Assembly: GCA_036365515.1 (NCBI GenBank)
Contig: CM070873.1
Coordinates: forward strand, 264,548,575-264,612,574
Length of the DNA stretch: 64,000 nt
Source of the DNA: Torymus aiolomorphi
Taxonomy: Eukaryota > Arthropoda > Insecta > Hymenoptera > Torymidae
Direction of reading: 5' to 3'
Shown here: one piece after another, positions 35,727 to 47,265 of the stretch
Layout of the letters: each line of letters begins with the position of its first letter
How positions within the stretch are numbered: the stretch's first letter is position 1
Notes under the pieces: model-generated
Told to the model about the DNA's origin: nothing
The model's database searches: none
Seen by the model: only the letters and a program-made list of their open reading frames with translations
Program-made: the position numbers and the translations under genes

Positions 35727-36179
35727 GGGACTGTCTACATAAGAGGCACACGTGCCGTGCGCCTTGCGTCTTGCGCCTCACGTCCTTTCCACATGGAGTG
35801 CGTCGTGCGCCGTGCGTCGCGTCGTGCGCCGCGTTCCGATCGCTTGAATACAGCAACTGTATGCTGATTGGTTAATTCTTTTGACGAAACTAGATGGTAA
35901 AAGAGAATTTTAACCAATCAGCATAGAGTTGCTGTATTCAAGCGATCGGAACGCGGCGCACGACGCGACGCACGACACACGACGCACTTCATGTGGAAAG
36001 GACGTCATGGAAAAAAATCGTCGTCCGATATCTAGCATACTCGTGATCCATGGCAACAGATTAACATATTGAACTTCTGCCATGGGTCATGAATATGCTA
36101 GATATCGGACAACGATTTTTTTTCACGAGGCGCAAGACACAAGGCGCAAGGCACGTGTGCCTCTAATATAGACAGTCTC
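35727..36179. mobile_element. Harbinger-like MITE with nested hairpins (TSD TAA)
   Basis: The ends GGGACTGTCTACATAAGAGG (left) and its near-inverse on the right are flanked by TAA (35724-35726 and 36180-36182), fitting the PIF/Harbinger 3-bp target. Inside are a stem formed by 35840-35885 and 35905-35960 (AACCAATCAGCAT) and a separate perfect-looking hairpin at 36010-36122 (CCGATATCTAGCATA). Non-coding. Confidence 0.72.
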
Positions 36180-36210
36180 TAAAGATCTGTGTCATACATC
36201 TATCATTTTC

Positions 36211-36594
36211 ATGGTCATGATCATGATTGAAGCCAAAATAAAAAAATTAGAAAAATGTGTAATTTCATTAAAGTTATTGAAATTGTTAAAAAATTTTTTT
36301 ATCCAAGATAGTGATAATAGAATCAGTGCTAAATTAGCCAGAAACTGGTTTTATAATCAACAAGAAATATTTCCAGTATTATGCCCACCCATATTCAATA
36401 TTTGCAATTTGATAAAAAAAGATGTAGATGAATTTTTTTAAAATATTGTAAATATGACAAACCAAAATCTTAAATGTAATGAAGTATATGATGCAATTAA
36501 TCATATTAAAAATAAGTATAGTTACAACAAATTAGAGAAATTATTCCATATTTATATTGATATATTTAAGAAAACTTATAAGATTAAATGTTAA
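36211..36594 (+). pseudogene. Unidentified ORF remnant with one in-frame stop
   Basis: A single frame runs 128 codons from ATG at 36211 to TAA at 36592-36594. It is interrupted only by TAA at 36439-36441; the second half restarts at an in-frame ATG at 36454. The first part contains KLARNWFYNQQEIFPVLCPP and the second is Lys/Tyr-rich (LEKLFHIYIDIFKKTYKIKC). I recognise no domain. The frame stays open upstream to the edge of the Harbinger-like MITE, which may have truncated it. It could also be chance in AT-rich DNA. Confidence 0.3.
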
Positions 36595-36599
36595 TTACA

Positions 36600-37016
36600 A
36601 GTCGACGTTAATATTGTACTTTCTTTAGGTTAAAATTTTCTTATCGTTTTTTTCAAATCGTAATTTCCAGAGAACGCTTCGATGAATCAGCTCTAAATTT
36701 ATAGACAATTTTGTGTGTAATATTGGTAATATATGGGGCAAATTTTCACCAAGATTGTTCGATTACTTTTTGAGACATTTGATATTTAAAATTTTCGTAT
36801 TTTGCAAAGTCATTTTCTTTGTCGCATGATAACTAGAGAAAAAAAAATTGGTTTAATCATGTTGAAATATTGTGGAGATGTAGAGTTTATATATGTTTAT
36901 CGTATAAGTAAAAAAAACTTTTAGGTAAAAGAATTGTCTCATAATTTTTAGAGATATTTAAGGTTAAATTTTTTTTACGTATTTTTGAAAATCGCAATTT
37001 CTCAATGACGACTTAA
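36600..37016. repeat. Dispersed repeat, left flank of the 37-kb transposon
   Basis: GAGACATTTGATATTTAAAA and CGCATGATAACTAGAG are shared with 47830-47940 and with the 310-bp repeat at 15402-16400. The transposon inserted into this repeat; its other half resumes after 47776. Confidence 0.6.
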
Positions 37017-37737
37017 TAAGGTAAAAGTACCCATTATGAAACAGCTCAAATCGTGACCCCTTCATGGAACAGTTTAAAATATAGTAAAATAAAGTCTATT
37101 AATGATATAGATAAACAATATCAAAATTTTATCTGAATAGTGAAAGTTTATTATGTAATATGCAAAGAGATTCACAGTTCTACATGATAATTATAATTTT
37201 AAAAAAATACTCAAATCTGTGGCTATTGAAGTCAATGGTGCTGGTTTCATACGTTTTATTTTATTAACTGTAACTATGCACTCTCCAACACTTTTCAAAT
37301 ATCAATCTTTTTATAATATGCATTATTTTACTCATAGATTACAGTTTTACAGTAGTTTTTCTGCAACAATAAAGATTTTCAATAAATATTTTAGTGTTTC
37401 ATAATTGCCGCATACAAACGAGTGTAGTCCGAGTTTATGGAACAGCCAAAGGTGGCGTTCCGAGTTCGGGGACCTCTGTCTCTAAGCATATCCCCTTTAT
37501 GGAGCGCGTTTTCACTCAACAGTTTTAAAGTTATTTATTACATTTAACATTATCTTGAGACGTGCGTGAACAATCATTTGAGTTTCCTGCATCATTTTAC
37601 TAATGAGTAAGTATATATTTGTTTGTGAAATTCTGATTGTGAAATATAAATAACAAACCTAACAATCAGTTTGTAAGTTACATTCCTTTAGAAATTTGTT
37701 TTTTATTTTTTACAGATTTTATGAAACTCAAGAAAAA

Positions 37738-38045
37738 TGACAGCGAAAAAAAAAAATAAAGGCACAACATAAGACAAATAAAATGAGACTACGGAAGATA
37801 TTAAAGAGATGTTAAAAAAGAATGCTTAGCACAACAAAGTTATTCGCAAGAAAGTTCAACCAGACAAAAGGAAACTAAAAATCAAAAGGAGACTGTATTC
37901 TGCATTACAATTGCAAAAAAGCTTTTAATCCAGTTAATGCTGCACTGCAAATTGCAGCTAAATTGAATGTCCCGGCCACATCTCTCCACAGAGCTGTAAA
38001 GATCCACAAGAATCTCCTTAAAGACCTGGCTCGTCTAAAGTTTTG
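37738..38045 (+). pseudogene. Degenerate transposase N-terminus (psq-type HTH)
   Basis: A start-like ATGACAGCGAAAAA at 37738 leads into a basic but broken stretch. At about 37900-38045 the translation reads QKAFNPVNAALQIAAKLNVP then ATSLHRAVK. This matches the spacing of the pipsqueak/CENP-B-type DNA-binding helix-turn-helix (AV...AAK.F.VP..TL.R). The frame needs a one-base correction in the A-run at 37914-37920 and ends at TGA just after 38041. It would bind the element's own ends. Non-functional as read. Confidence 0.55.
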
Positions 38046-38091
38046 AAACCTTATATAGAAAAGTATTATAGAACTAAGCAACAGTTTAAAT

Positions 38092-38267
38092 AAGGATAAT
38101 TGCATATTGAATGAAGAATGGTTACTCGATAACTGTGAAGATTTTACAACAGAAAATTTGATTGAGAAACTAAGTCAATGGCGTTCGTACAATCTAATTG
38201 CAAATTATTCATGTAACTATATTAACATTTTTCTTATTTTAATCATGTTGAATTTTTTTAGGAGTTT
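38092..38267 (+). pseudogene. Transposon ORF segment interrupted by the 8.8-kb element (left part)
   Basis: An open stretch ending LIEKLSQWRS (to about 38190) is followed by intron-like AT-rich sequence and an acceptor TTTTTTTAG (to 38261) with exon sequence GAGTTT. There the CCCACATAG element enters. Deleting that element and one TTT copy makes the exon continue into 47077 in frame. Confidence 0.5.
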
Positions 38268-38759
38268 CCCACATAGCATGAAAAGTTTTGATGAAACCTT
38301 TCAAGAAATATTTCATGAAAAGCTTGCCACAACCTTGCTGCAATATTACAGAAACCTCTCAAAAATATTTTCAGTAAGATTTCAAGAAACCTTACAGAAA
38401 CATTTTAGAAACTTTTCAATTAATGTTAAAAGTTGACCATCAAAATACATTTCATGAAATAATACTGCAAGCTTTTCTAAAGCTTTCATGAAATCTTTCT
38501 TACAATGTCTCTGAAAAGAAACATGTAATATTTCATGAAATATTATGGAAAGGTGTTGAAAAAATTTCTCAAAAAGATGCTTTTATTCCTACAGAACCAT
38601 TCAAGAAACATTATTAAGACCTTGCAAAAATATTTCACGAAAGGTTGTAAGGAAACCTTACAAAAACATTTCCTGTATCATTGTCTGAAACGTTTTAGCA
38701 AAGTTTTCGATACATTTTTGATGCGGAATAGATACCGTGAAAAAGCATTTCAAGAAATG

Positions 38760-39778
38760 TGTTTGGGAATTCAATAATTTGAATTCCCGCGGTTACACTC
38801 AGCTCGGCACGACTCACGGCGCTGCCACGGCGCGGCAGCACCTCGCGGCCTCCTGGCGGAACAGCCGGGACGCTACACTGATTAACAAGGTATATTCGCG
38901 CTATTTCGATCTCTCTCGCGCTCTCACATGTAAATGTGAGAGGAATTAGTTTGATTCGCGAAGTGAATCGTCAAGACCAAGAAGAAGGAAGTGGATCAAG
39001 GCCTCGCTCTCTTTTTCATCAGCCGTGCCACGAGGAGCATCTCTCCGCTGCGCACCTGTAAAATCTCATCGGTTGTTCTCAAGTTTTTCACTGGCTCAAC
39101 TCAACACTGGATCAACTCAAACAGGCTCTACTCAATCTCTCACTGAAAACTCACATCACTCCTCACTCACGCAATACTCAAGGTGCAACGACGATTAGTA
39201 AAATCGACTCTATTGCAAGGTAAAAACTCTCACCATACTAGAGGTTATGTTGCCAACCACGTGTTGGCACCGGCGGCAAGTGTAACAGTGAACATGTGTG
39301 AATTAGCAAAACTCAAGGCAGCAATTCAATTACAATTGTTTGCCATTCCTCATTTTTGACAGCTTCATTGTGCGTGAGCCCAGGAGGGAATTTAAGGAAA
39401 AACTCAAGGAACTCTCAACGGACAATCTCATTACACTCGAAGACATACTCAAATATCACAGGTTAGTTGTCTCTAGTGAGAGACTACTACTCCATTATTG
39501 ACAGCACTCATATTTTGGAATTGCTGACACACTACTCACCTACAACTTATTCAAATAAATGTAATTTAAACTCCCTTTGTAATTTATGTTAATTATTGAA
39601 CAGATTTTGAATTTATTAGTCGACGTTGAAATGTATTTATGAACCAAATTTGTAATTTATTTAAGAAGTGACTTTTGTGAATATAATTTCTACTTCCAAT
39701 TTACTTCTGTGTGTGAATTAAATTTATTTTAGCACCCACAGCATGTTTACTCACATATAATTATGGCTTACTCAAACA
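38760..39778. mobile_element. Solo LTR 3 (1019 bp, TSD AAATG)
   Basis: It starts TGTTTGGGAATTC and ends CTTACTCAAACA, with inverted TGTTTG/CAAACA. The 5-bp duplication AAATG lies at 38755-38759 and 39779-39783. The neighbouring array monomers read CAAGAAATGTTACTGC without interruption, a direct empty-site control. It is GC-richer than its host array and has no internal coding region. Confidence 0.82.
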
Positions 39779-42700
39779 AAATGTTACTGCAAGGTTTTTC
39801 AAAGCTTTCGAGAAAGTTTTCTCGCAAACATTCTCTGAAGAAACATTTCATGAAATATTACGAAAAGGTTTCAAAAAGATTTCTTGAAAAGATTTTTTTA
39901 TGAAACTGAGAATGTATAAAATATTTCCGAAACCTTTCAAAAATATTTCACGAAACTTTATATGGAAACATTACATAAACTTTTACTGTATCATTGCCTA
40001 AAATGTTTTGGCAAAGTTTTCGCAACGTTTCTGATACGCAATAGACACCATGAAAAAGCAATTCAAAAAATGTTACTGCAAAGTTTTTCAAAGCTTTCCA
40101 GAAAGTTTTCTCGCAAACATTCTCTGAAGAAACATTTCATGAAATATTACGAAAAGGTTACAAAAAGATTTCTTAAAAAGATTTTTTTATGAAACTGAAA
40201 ATGTATAAAATATTTCCGAAACCTTTCAAAAATATTTCACGAAAGGTTATAAGGAAACATTTCAAAAACTTTTTCTGTATCATTACCTAAAACGTTTTGG
40301 CAAAGTTTTCGCAACGTTTCTGATACGCAATAGACACCATGAAAAAGCAATTCAAAAAATGTTACTGCAAAGTTTTTCAAAGCTTTCCAGAAAGTTTTCT
40401 CGCAAACATTCTCTGAAGAAACATTTCATGAAATATTACGAAAAGGTTTCAAAAAGATTTCTTGAAAAGATTTTTTTATGAAACTGAAAATGTATAAAAT
40501 ATTTCCGAAACCTTTCAAAAATATTTCACGAAAGGTTATAAGGAACCATTTCAAAAACTTTTTCTGTATCATTGCCTAAAACGTTTTAGCAAAGTTTTCG
40601 CAACGTTTCTGGTACGGATTAGACACAGTGAAAAAGCAATTCAAGAAATGTTACTGCAAAGTTTTTCAAAGCTTTCCAGAAAGTTATCTCTCAAACATTC
40701 TGTAAAGAAACATTTCATGAAATATTACGAAAAGTTTTCAAAAAGATTTCTTGGAAATATTTTTTTATGATACTGAAAATGTATAAAATATTTGTGAAAC
40801 CTTGCCAAAATATTTCACGAAAGGTTATAAGGAAACATTTTAAAAACATTTCCTGTATCATTGTCTGAAACGTTTTAGCAAAGTTTACGCAACGTTTTGG
40901 TTACGAAATAGACATCGTGAAAAAGCATTTCAAGAAATGTTACTGCAAGGTTTTCCAAAGCCTTCCCGAAATTTTTTTTTGAAAAAATTCTTAAAGAAAC
41001 ATTTCATGAAATATTACGAAAAGGTTTTCAAAAGCTTTCTTAGAAAGATTTTTTTATGAAACTGAAAATGTATAAAATATTTGTGAAACCTTTCAAAAAT
41101 ATTTCACGAAGGTTATAAGGAAACATTTCAAAAACTTTTTCTGTATCATTGCCTAAAACGTTTTAGCAAAGTTTTCGCAACGTTTCTGATACGGAATAGA
41201 CACCGTGAAAAAGCATTTCAAGAAATGTTACTGCAAGGTTTTCCAAAGCCTTCCCGAAATTTTTTTTGAAAAAATTCTTAAAGAAACATTTCATGAAATA
41301 TTACGAAAAGGTTTTCAAAAGCTTTCTTAGAAAGATTTTTTTATGAAACTGAAAATGTATAAAATATTTGTGAAACCTTTCAAAAATATTTCACGAAGGT
41401 TATAAGGAAACATTTCAAAAACTTTTTCTGTATCATTGCCTAAAACGTTTTAGCAAAGATTTCGCAACGTTTCTGATACGCAATATCCCACATAGCATGA
41501 AAAGTTTTGGTGAAACCTTTCAAGAAATATTTCATGAAAAGCTTGCCACAACCTTGCAGCAATATTACAGAAACCTCTCAAAAATATTTTCAGAAAGATT
41601 TCAGGAAACCTCACCGAAACATTTTAAAAACTTTTCAATGAATGTTAAAAGTAGACCATCAAAATATATTTCATGAAATAATAATGCGAGCTTTTCTAAA
41701 GCTTTCATGAAATCTTTCTTACAACGTCTCTGAAAAGAAACGTGTAATATTTCATGAAATATTATGGAAAGGTGTTGAAAAAATTTCTCAAAATATGTGT
41801 TTATTCCTACAGAACCATTCAAGAAACATTCTTAAAACCTTACAAAAATATTTCACGAAAGGTTATAAGGAAACCTTTCCAAAACATTTCCTGTCTCATT
41901 GTATGAAACGTTTTAGCAAAGTTTACGCAACGTTTTGCAAACGCACTTCAAAAAATGTTACTGCAAGGTTTTACAAAGCTTTCCCAGAATTTTTAGCGCA
42001 AACTTCCTATAAAGAAACATTTCATGAAATGTTACGAAAAGGTTTGAAAAAGATTTCTTGGAAGGATTTTTTTATGAAACTGAAAATTTAAAAAAATATT
42101 TCCGAAACCTTTTAAAAATATTTCACTAAAAGTTATAAGAAAGCTTTCAAAAACACTTCCTGTATCATTTTCTGAAACGTTTTAGCAAAGTTTTAGCAAC
42201 GTTTTGGATACGATATTGGCATCGTGAAAAGGCACTTCAAGAAATGTTACTGCAAGGTTTTACAAGACTTTCCCGAATTTCTATAGCAAACCTTCGACAA
42301 AGAAACATTTCATGAAATGTTACGAAAAGGTTTGAAAAAGATTTCTTGGTAGGATTTTTTTATGAAACTGAAAATGTAAAAAAATATTTCCGAAAGCTTT
42401 TAAAAATATTTCACGAAAAGTTATAAGAAACCCTTTCAAAAGAATTTCTGTATCATTGCTTCAAATGTTTCCACAATGTTTTCGCAATTTTTTGATACGG
42501 TATAGACATCATGAAAATTCATTTCAAGAAATGTTACTGCAAGGATTTACAAGGCTTTCCCGAAATTTTTAGCGCAAATTTTCTATAAAGAAACATTTCA
42601 TGAAATGTTACGAAAAGGTTTTAAAAAGATTTCTTGAAGTATTATTTTATGAAACCTGAAAATGTAAAAAAATATTTCCGAAACCCTGCAAAAATATTTC

Positions 42701-45055
42701 ACGAAAAGTTATAAGGAAGCCTTCAAAAACATTTTCTGAAACATTTTCTGAAACCTTTTAGTAAAGTTTACGCAACGTTTTCGATGCGATATTGACATCG
42801 TGAAAACGCATTTCAAGAAATGTTAATGCAAGGTTTTACAAGGTTTTCCCGAAATTTTTTCGGAAACTTTCTATAAAGAAACATTTCATAAAATATTACG
42901 AAAGGCTTTCAACAAGATTTCTTGGAAGTATTTTTTTATGAAACTGAAAATGTAAAAAAATATTTCTGAAACCCTGCAAAAATATTTCACGAAAAGTTAT
43001 AAGGAAGCCTTCAAAAACATTTTCTGAAACATTTTCTGAAACCTTTTAGTAAAGTTTACGCAACGTTTTGGATGCGATATTGACATCGTGAAAACGCATT
43101 TCAAGAAATGTTAACGCAAGGTTTTACAAGACTTTCCCGAAATTTTTCTCGCAAACTTTCTATAAAGAAACCTTTCATGAAATGTTATGAAAAGGTTTAA
43201 AAAAGAATTCTTGGTAGAATTTTTTTATGAAACCGAAAATGTAAAAAAATATTTCCGAAACCTAGCAAAAATATTTCACGAAAAGTTATAAGGAAGCTTT
43301 CAAAAACATTTCCTGTATCATTTTCTGAAACGTTTTAGCAAAGTTTTAGCAACGTTTTGGATACGATATTGGCATCGTGAAAAGGCACTTCAAGAAATGT
43401 TACTGCAAGGTTTTACAAGACTTTCCCGAATTTCTATAGCAAACCTTCGACAAAGAAACATTTCATGAAATGTTACGAAAAGGTTTGAAAAAGATTTCTT
43501 GGTAGGATTTTTTTATGAAACTGAAAATGTAAAAAAATATTTCCGAAAGCTTTTAAAAATATTTCACGAAAAGTTATAAGAAACCCTTTCAAAAGAATTT
43601 CTGTATCATTGCTTCAAATGTTTCCACAATGTTTTCGCAATTTTTTGATACGGTATAGACATCATGAAAATTCATTTCAAGAAATGTTACTGCAAGGATT
43701 TACAAGGCTTTCCCGAAATTTTTAGCGCAAATTTTCTATAAAGAAACATTTCATGAAATGTTACGAAAAGGTTTTAAAAAGATTTCTTGAAGTATTATTT
43801 TATGAAACCTGAAAATGTAAAAAAATATTTCCGAAACCCTGCAAAAATATTTCACGAAAAGTTATAAGGAAGCCTTCAAAAACATTTTCTGAAACATTTT
43901 CTGAAACCTTTTAGTAAAGTTTACGCAACGTTTTCGATGCGATATTGACATCGTGAAAACGCATTTCAAGAAATGTTAATGCAAGGTTTTACAAGGTTTT
44001 CCCGAAATTTTTTCGGAAACTTTCTATAAAGAAACATTTCATAAAATATTACGAAAGGCTTTCAACAAGATTTCTTGGAAGTATTTTTTTATGAAACTGA
44101 AAATGTAAAAAAATATTTCTGAAACCCTGCAAAAATATTTCACGAAAAGTTATAAGGAAGCCTTCAAAAACATTTTCTGAAACATTTTCTGAAACCTTTT
44201 AGTAAAGTTTACGCAACGTTTTGGATGCGATATTGACATCGTGAAAACGCATTTCAAGAAATGTTAATGCAAGGTTTTACAAGGCTTTCCCGAATTTTTT
44301 TCGGAAACTTTCTATAAAGAAACATTTCATAAAATATTACGAAAAGCTTTCAAAAAGATTTCTTGGAAGTATTTTTTTATGAAACTGAAAATGTAAAAAA
44401 ATATTTCTGAAACCATGCAAAAATATTTCCTTTCCCGAAAAGTTATAAGGAAGCTTTCAAAAACATTTCCTGTATCATTTTCTGAAACGTTTTAGCAAAG
44501 TTTTCGCAACGTTTTCGATACGATATTGACAGCGTATTAAACGCATTTCAAGAAATGTTACTGCAAGGATTTACGAAGCTTTTCCGTAATTTTTCTCGCA
44601 AACTTTCTCTAAAGAAAGATTTCATGAAATGTTACGATAAGGTTTTAAAAAGATTTCTTGGAAGAATTTTTTTATGAAAATGAAAATGTAAATAAATATT
44701 TCCGAAATCTTGCAAAAATATTTCGCGAAATGTCATAACGAAATCTTTCAAAAACATTTCCTGTATCATTTTCTGAAACGTTATTGCTAAGTTTTAGCAA
44801 CGTTTTCGATATGAATTGACATCGTAAAAACGCATTTCAAGAAATATTACTGCAAGGATTTACGAAGCTTTCCCGAAATTTTTCTTGCAAACTTTCTCTA
44901 AAGAAACATTTCATGAAATATTACGAAAACGTTTCAAAAAGTTTACTTGGAAAGATTTTTTTATGAAACTGAAAATGTAAAAAAATATTTCGGAAAGCTT
45001 GCAAAATCATGTCACGAAAAGTTATAAGGAAGCTTTCAAAAACCTTTCCTGTATC
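39779..45055. repeat. ~288-bp tandem array with higher-order structure
   Basis: About 16-17 monomers, each with TTTCATGAAATATTACGAAA and GTATCATTGCCTAAAACG-like landmarks. From about 42161 to 44470 four-monomer blocks of about 1153 bp repeat almost identically: TGTATCATTTTCTGAAACG at 42161, 43314 and 44471. That points to recent unequal exchange. Confidence 0.85.
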
Positions 45056-45064
45056 ATTCTTACA

Positions 45065-45490
45065 CGCCCTCCGGTCTTAAAGCCATTTTAACTCAAACGT
45101 AGATCCCTAACTTATCGGCACATAAATATTATGTTTTTTTATCACATCTAAAAAAAAATTTTAGGAAAAAGCGTTTTTTCACACCCACCGAAATTGGTTT
45201 AAGCATACTGTATTAAATTTCCATATGATTCCATCCATTAGATTTTTCCAAAAACGTTTTCCAAATTAGTAATTAACCCGAACAAAGCATGAAACATTTC
45301 AAAATCCATTTTATAGAAATCTAATTAATGCAATGATTTAAAAATTTAATAGGGCATTTCACTTAATGTTATGTCGGAGAGCATGAAGAACGCTTTTTCT
45401 AAAATTCTTGTTTAAATACGATAAAAGAATTAAAGTTTAGGTGCCGGTAAGGTAGGGATCATGTCGGTACTTCACATGGCCTTAACAAAA
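45065..45490. mobile_element. MITE inserted in the array (possible TTAA target)
   Basis: TTAAAGCCATTTTAAC at the left and its imperfect inverse on the right (CATGGCCTTAA, about 45475-45486) share about 45 bp, including GTAGATCCCTAACTTATCGG. TTAA borders both ends, hinting at a piggyBac- or Kolobok-type target, but the terminal match is imperfect. Confidence 0.5.
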
Positions 45491-45621
45491 GAATTAGTTG
45501 AGTCTATTAAATATCATAGTCGAAAGTACTCAATATGTTGTCTTCTAATCAAATGTTTGTAATTTTTATTCAAGTTTACTCTATACTTAGCTAAAATTAA
45601 AATTTTGTACGGTAGAAGCGT

Positions 45622-45698
45622 TGCGTAGCGTAGTGGTTAGCGCGTCAGCCTTGTAATCCGAGGGTCTCGAGTTCGATCCCACCTTAGGTCAAAATTTT
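45622..45698 (+). repeat. tRNA-like pol III unit (Thr-TGT-like, decayed)
   Basis: A box TAGCGTAGTGGTTAGCGCG, loop CTTGTAA (would-be TGT anticodon) and B box GAGTTCGATCCC. The D stem pairs perfectly, but the anticodon stem has only 3 of 5 pairs and the T and acceptor stems fail. I call it a tRNA-derived repeat or tRNA pseudogene. Confidence 0.5.
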
Positions 45699-45959
45699 TT
45701 TCTGCGTTTTTTCTGTAAGATAATTTGTAAATGCGAAATTGCAAGCGATAATTAATATAAATTAATGCAAATATATAATAATTTAATATTAAAAAACATA
45801 TCTGATATAATAACTATTCATATATATTAAGTTGCAGGAGTTCAGGAAAGATCATCAACTTGAAAAGTCTACAAGGAAAAAACTTGTTTTCAAAATTGTT
45901 AAAAAAAAATATTAAAACATTTCTATTTCCGATTTCTTTTGAAAAATATTTTTTTAAAT

Positions 45960-46990
45960 CTTTTTAAAATGTTTCAAAAACCTTACTTGATGGTTTTGAG
46001 GCCTCTTAGAAACTTGCGTAAAACATTGTCGTATCCTTTCAGAAATATTTCACAGAACTTTTCAGGAAACCTTTCCAATATCTTTCACAAAATATTTCTT
46101 GAAATATTTTTTAAATATTTCAAAAACCTTATGTGATGATTTGGCAACCTCTTAGAAACTTGCGTAAAACATGGTCGTAACCTTTCAGAAATATTTCACG
46201 AACTTTTCAGGAAACCTTTCGAAAAATATTTTTGTAAATCTTTTCGAAATATTTCAGAAACCTTTCGTGATGGTTTAGAGACCTCTTAGAAACTTGCGTA
46301 AAACATTGTCGTAACATTTCAGAAATATTTCACAGAACTTTTTCAGGAAACCTTTCAGATACCTTTCGAAAAATATTTTTGTAAATCTTTTTAAAATATT
46401 TCAGAAACCTTTCGTCATAGTTTTCAGACCTCTTAGAAACTTGCATAAAACATTGTCGTAACATTTCAGAAATATTTCACAGAACTTATTAGGAAACCAT
46501 TAAGATACCTTTCGAAAAATGTTTTTTAAAACTTGTTGAAATATTTTGAAAAGTTTTCGTGATGGTTTTGAGACCTCTTAGAAACTTGTGTAGAACATTG
46601 TCGTAACTTTTCAGAAATATTTCACAGAACTTTTCAGGAAACCTTTCAGATACCTTTCGAAAAATATTTTTTGAAAACTTGTTGAAATATTTTGAAAAGT
46701 TTTCGTAATGTGTTGAGACATCTGAGGCACTTGCATAAAATATTGTCACAACCTTTCAGAAATATGTCTTGTAACTTTTCAGGAAAAGCTTTCAGAAAAT
46801 ATTTCCAGAATTCTTTTTAAAACGATTTAAAAACCTTTCATGAAATTTTTGGGCATCTGAGGCACTTTCCTGAAACATTGTCAAAACCTTTTAGAAAACT
46901 TTCATGTAACCTTTTAGGAAAGGTGTCAAATATATTTCAAGAAATATTTTTGAACGTTTATTGCACGGACATATGAACCTTTTAGAAACC
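45960..46990. repeat. ~140-bp tandem array (right part of the 8.8-kb element)
   Basis: About seven diverged units with CCTCTTAGAAACTTGCGTAA followed by CATTGTCGTAAC and TTTCAGAAATATTTCAC. They differ from the 288-bp monomers but share the same TTTC/GAAA words. Confidence 0.75.
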
Positions 46991-47076
46991 TTTTTCCGAA
47001 ATATTTTTGCAAGGTTTCCAACCTTTCATGAAACCTTTTGAAAACCTTGCAGAAACATTTCGTGCTATGTGGGTTT

Positions 47077-47265
47077 TTCTCCATCTGCAATATAGTATAC
47101 AATGATCAAACACAAGAATCTATCAGTCGAACAGTCAATAATGAGATTTGTCAAAAAAGTGTAATAACTTCTGAAAAAATAAATCTTCACTCGAGTAATC
47201 TTGAAAATAACTTAAAAAGTAATACGATGGAAGAAGAAACTATGCTCGAAATGAAAATAGTGTAG
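47077..47265 (+). pseudogene. C-terminal part of the split transposon ORF
   Basis: Immediately after the CCCACATAG element, an open frame (TTCTCCATCTGC onwards) encodes about 62 residues (FSICNIVYNDQTQESISRT, then Asn/Ser/Glu-rich) to a TAG at 47263-47265. It is in frame with the acceptor exon GAGTTT at 38262. No known domain, but its place before the right TIR fits a transposase tail. Confidence 0.5.

Larger units (their letters stand above)
38268..47073. mobile_element. 8.8-kb foldback/array element, CCCACATAGCA termini
   Basis: The ends CCCACATAGCATGAAA (38268) and the inverse of CCCACATAGCACGAAA (ending 47073) are flanked by TTT on both sides. The body is two tandem arrays: about 288-bp monomers (39779-45055) and about 140-bp monomers in the right part (45960-46990). 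Both are built from GAAAC...TTTC and TTTCATGAAAT words. A second copy of the left terminus lies at 41487. It is interrupted by solo LTR 3 and by sequence at 45056-45840. No transposase frame; the many short open frames (FSKLSRKFSRK-like) are translations of the words. Confidence 0.75.

Noticed and set aside
38107..42091. Many Lys/Phe/Ser-rich frames such as SFSKLSRKFSRK
   Set aside because: They are translations of TTTC/GAAA words in the tandem array and change frame from monomer to monomer.
45622..45698. Functional tRNA-Thr
   Set aside because: The A and B boxes are good but the anticodon, T and acceptor stems do not pair, so I list it as a tRNA-derived repeat.
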